NCBI GenBank assembly: GCA_021298355.1
Contig: JAJTEH010000001.1
Coordinates: forward strand, 62,001-126,000
DNA from: Flammeovirgaceae bacterium
GTDB taxonomy: Bacteria; Bacteroidota; Bacteroidia; Cytophagales; Cyclobacteriaceae
Reading direction: 5' to 3'
DNA length: 64,000 bases
The position numbers were made by a program, and so were the translations under genes. Below, piece by piece: positions 63,902-64,000 of this stretch; within the stretch, counting starts at the first letter, position 1; the number at the start of each line of letters is the position of its first letter. Under the pieces are notes generated by a model. The model was not told the DNA's origin and searched no databases. It worked only from the letters and a program-made list of their open reading frames with translations.

Positions 63902-63930
63902 AAAGTCCACGACTAAACCGTGGACTTTTT
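63902..63930. terminator. Terminator behind the MFS-like gene
   Basis: AAAGTCCACG-ACTAAAC-CGTGGACTTT is a perfect ten-pair stem followed by further T. It shares its stem core with the terminator at 59817-59852. The remaining 70 bases to the window end show no gene that I can support. Confidence 0.9.
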
Positions 63931-64000
63931 CATTATAATGATATAATTTTTTTTGACGATTGTGATGGCGTATCACTTTAATTCCATTCTGATTCTCCAT

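Noticed and set aside
63931-64000. Possible tail of a minus-strand gene at the window end
   Set aside because: More than one frame reaches a stop here (for example at 63973 or 63978) and the piece is too short to choose; no motif is visible.

Overview
The window looks like a chromosomal segment of a low-GC Bacteroidetes bacterium, most likely Cytophagales-like. The signs are the Bacteroidetes promoter element TAnnTTTG in front of many genes, almost no Shine-Dalgarno sequences, and marker families of the phylum: a one-domain RRM RNA-binding protein, a GSCFA protein, a bacterial GH3 protein, a DUF5916 outer-membrane protein, a BatA-type protein, SprB-repeat lipoproteins, and a DnaE with a fused proofreading exonuclease. 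Genus cannot be fixed from the sequence. I see no rRNA, tRNA, CRISPR array, insertion sequence or prophage; this is a housekeeping region with a few accessory islands.

Layout. 1-6.7 kb: end of a LytS-like kinase and its LytTR regulator, an SLC13 permease, an RRM protein, the glycolytic genes pgk and pfkA, and Sua5/TsaC. 6.7-13.2 kb: cell-envelope genes (glycosyltransferase, OmpA-like protein, TPR protein, phosphodiesterase, DUF5916 protein). 13.3-16.1 kb: a coiled-coil membrane protein and two tandem paralogous lipoproteins combining SprB repeats with a C-x4-CH cytochrome-like tail. 16.1-20.7 kb: a TPR histidine kinase and WYL regulator operon, then a small cluster (GyrI-like, HMA-like, RibD-like, alkyltransferase-like) preceded by two near-identical operator-like sites. 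20.7-28.7 kb: a cysteine-cluster protein, a secreted thioredoxin, a very large exported TPR-CHAT protein with its His/Cys pair intact, and a BatA protein. 28.7-37.5 kb: an ion-transport cluster (CaCA antiporter, CorA, MscS), a polyprenyl synthase, trxA and dnaE. 37.7-41.4 kb: a 38-residue membrane miniprotein and sdhCAB. 41.5-52.3 kb: priA, DUF255, GSCFA, rpsF-rpsR-rplI, a thioredoxin/TPR protein, xerD, pyrD, an exported Rid protein and a DUF3052-like protein. 52.4-57.3 kb: an overlapping operon GH3, glycosyltransferase, dxr, rseP. 57.5-64 kb: a secreted orphan, a Do-type protease, valS and an MFS-like transporter.

Two themes recur. First, several genes carry the -7 promoter element only 3-4 nt before the ATG, which predicts leaderless mRNAs; in several cases this also decides the start codon. 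Second, convergent gene pairs come in two kinds: tightly overlapped 3' ends, or 130-270 bp gaps in which low-complexity inverted repeats bracket a symmetrical terminator. No complete new defence or mobile system is evident. The strongest leads are the SprB/cytochrome lipoprotein pair, the WYL-controlled cluster with its paired sites, and the nested-hairpin convergent gaps.
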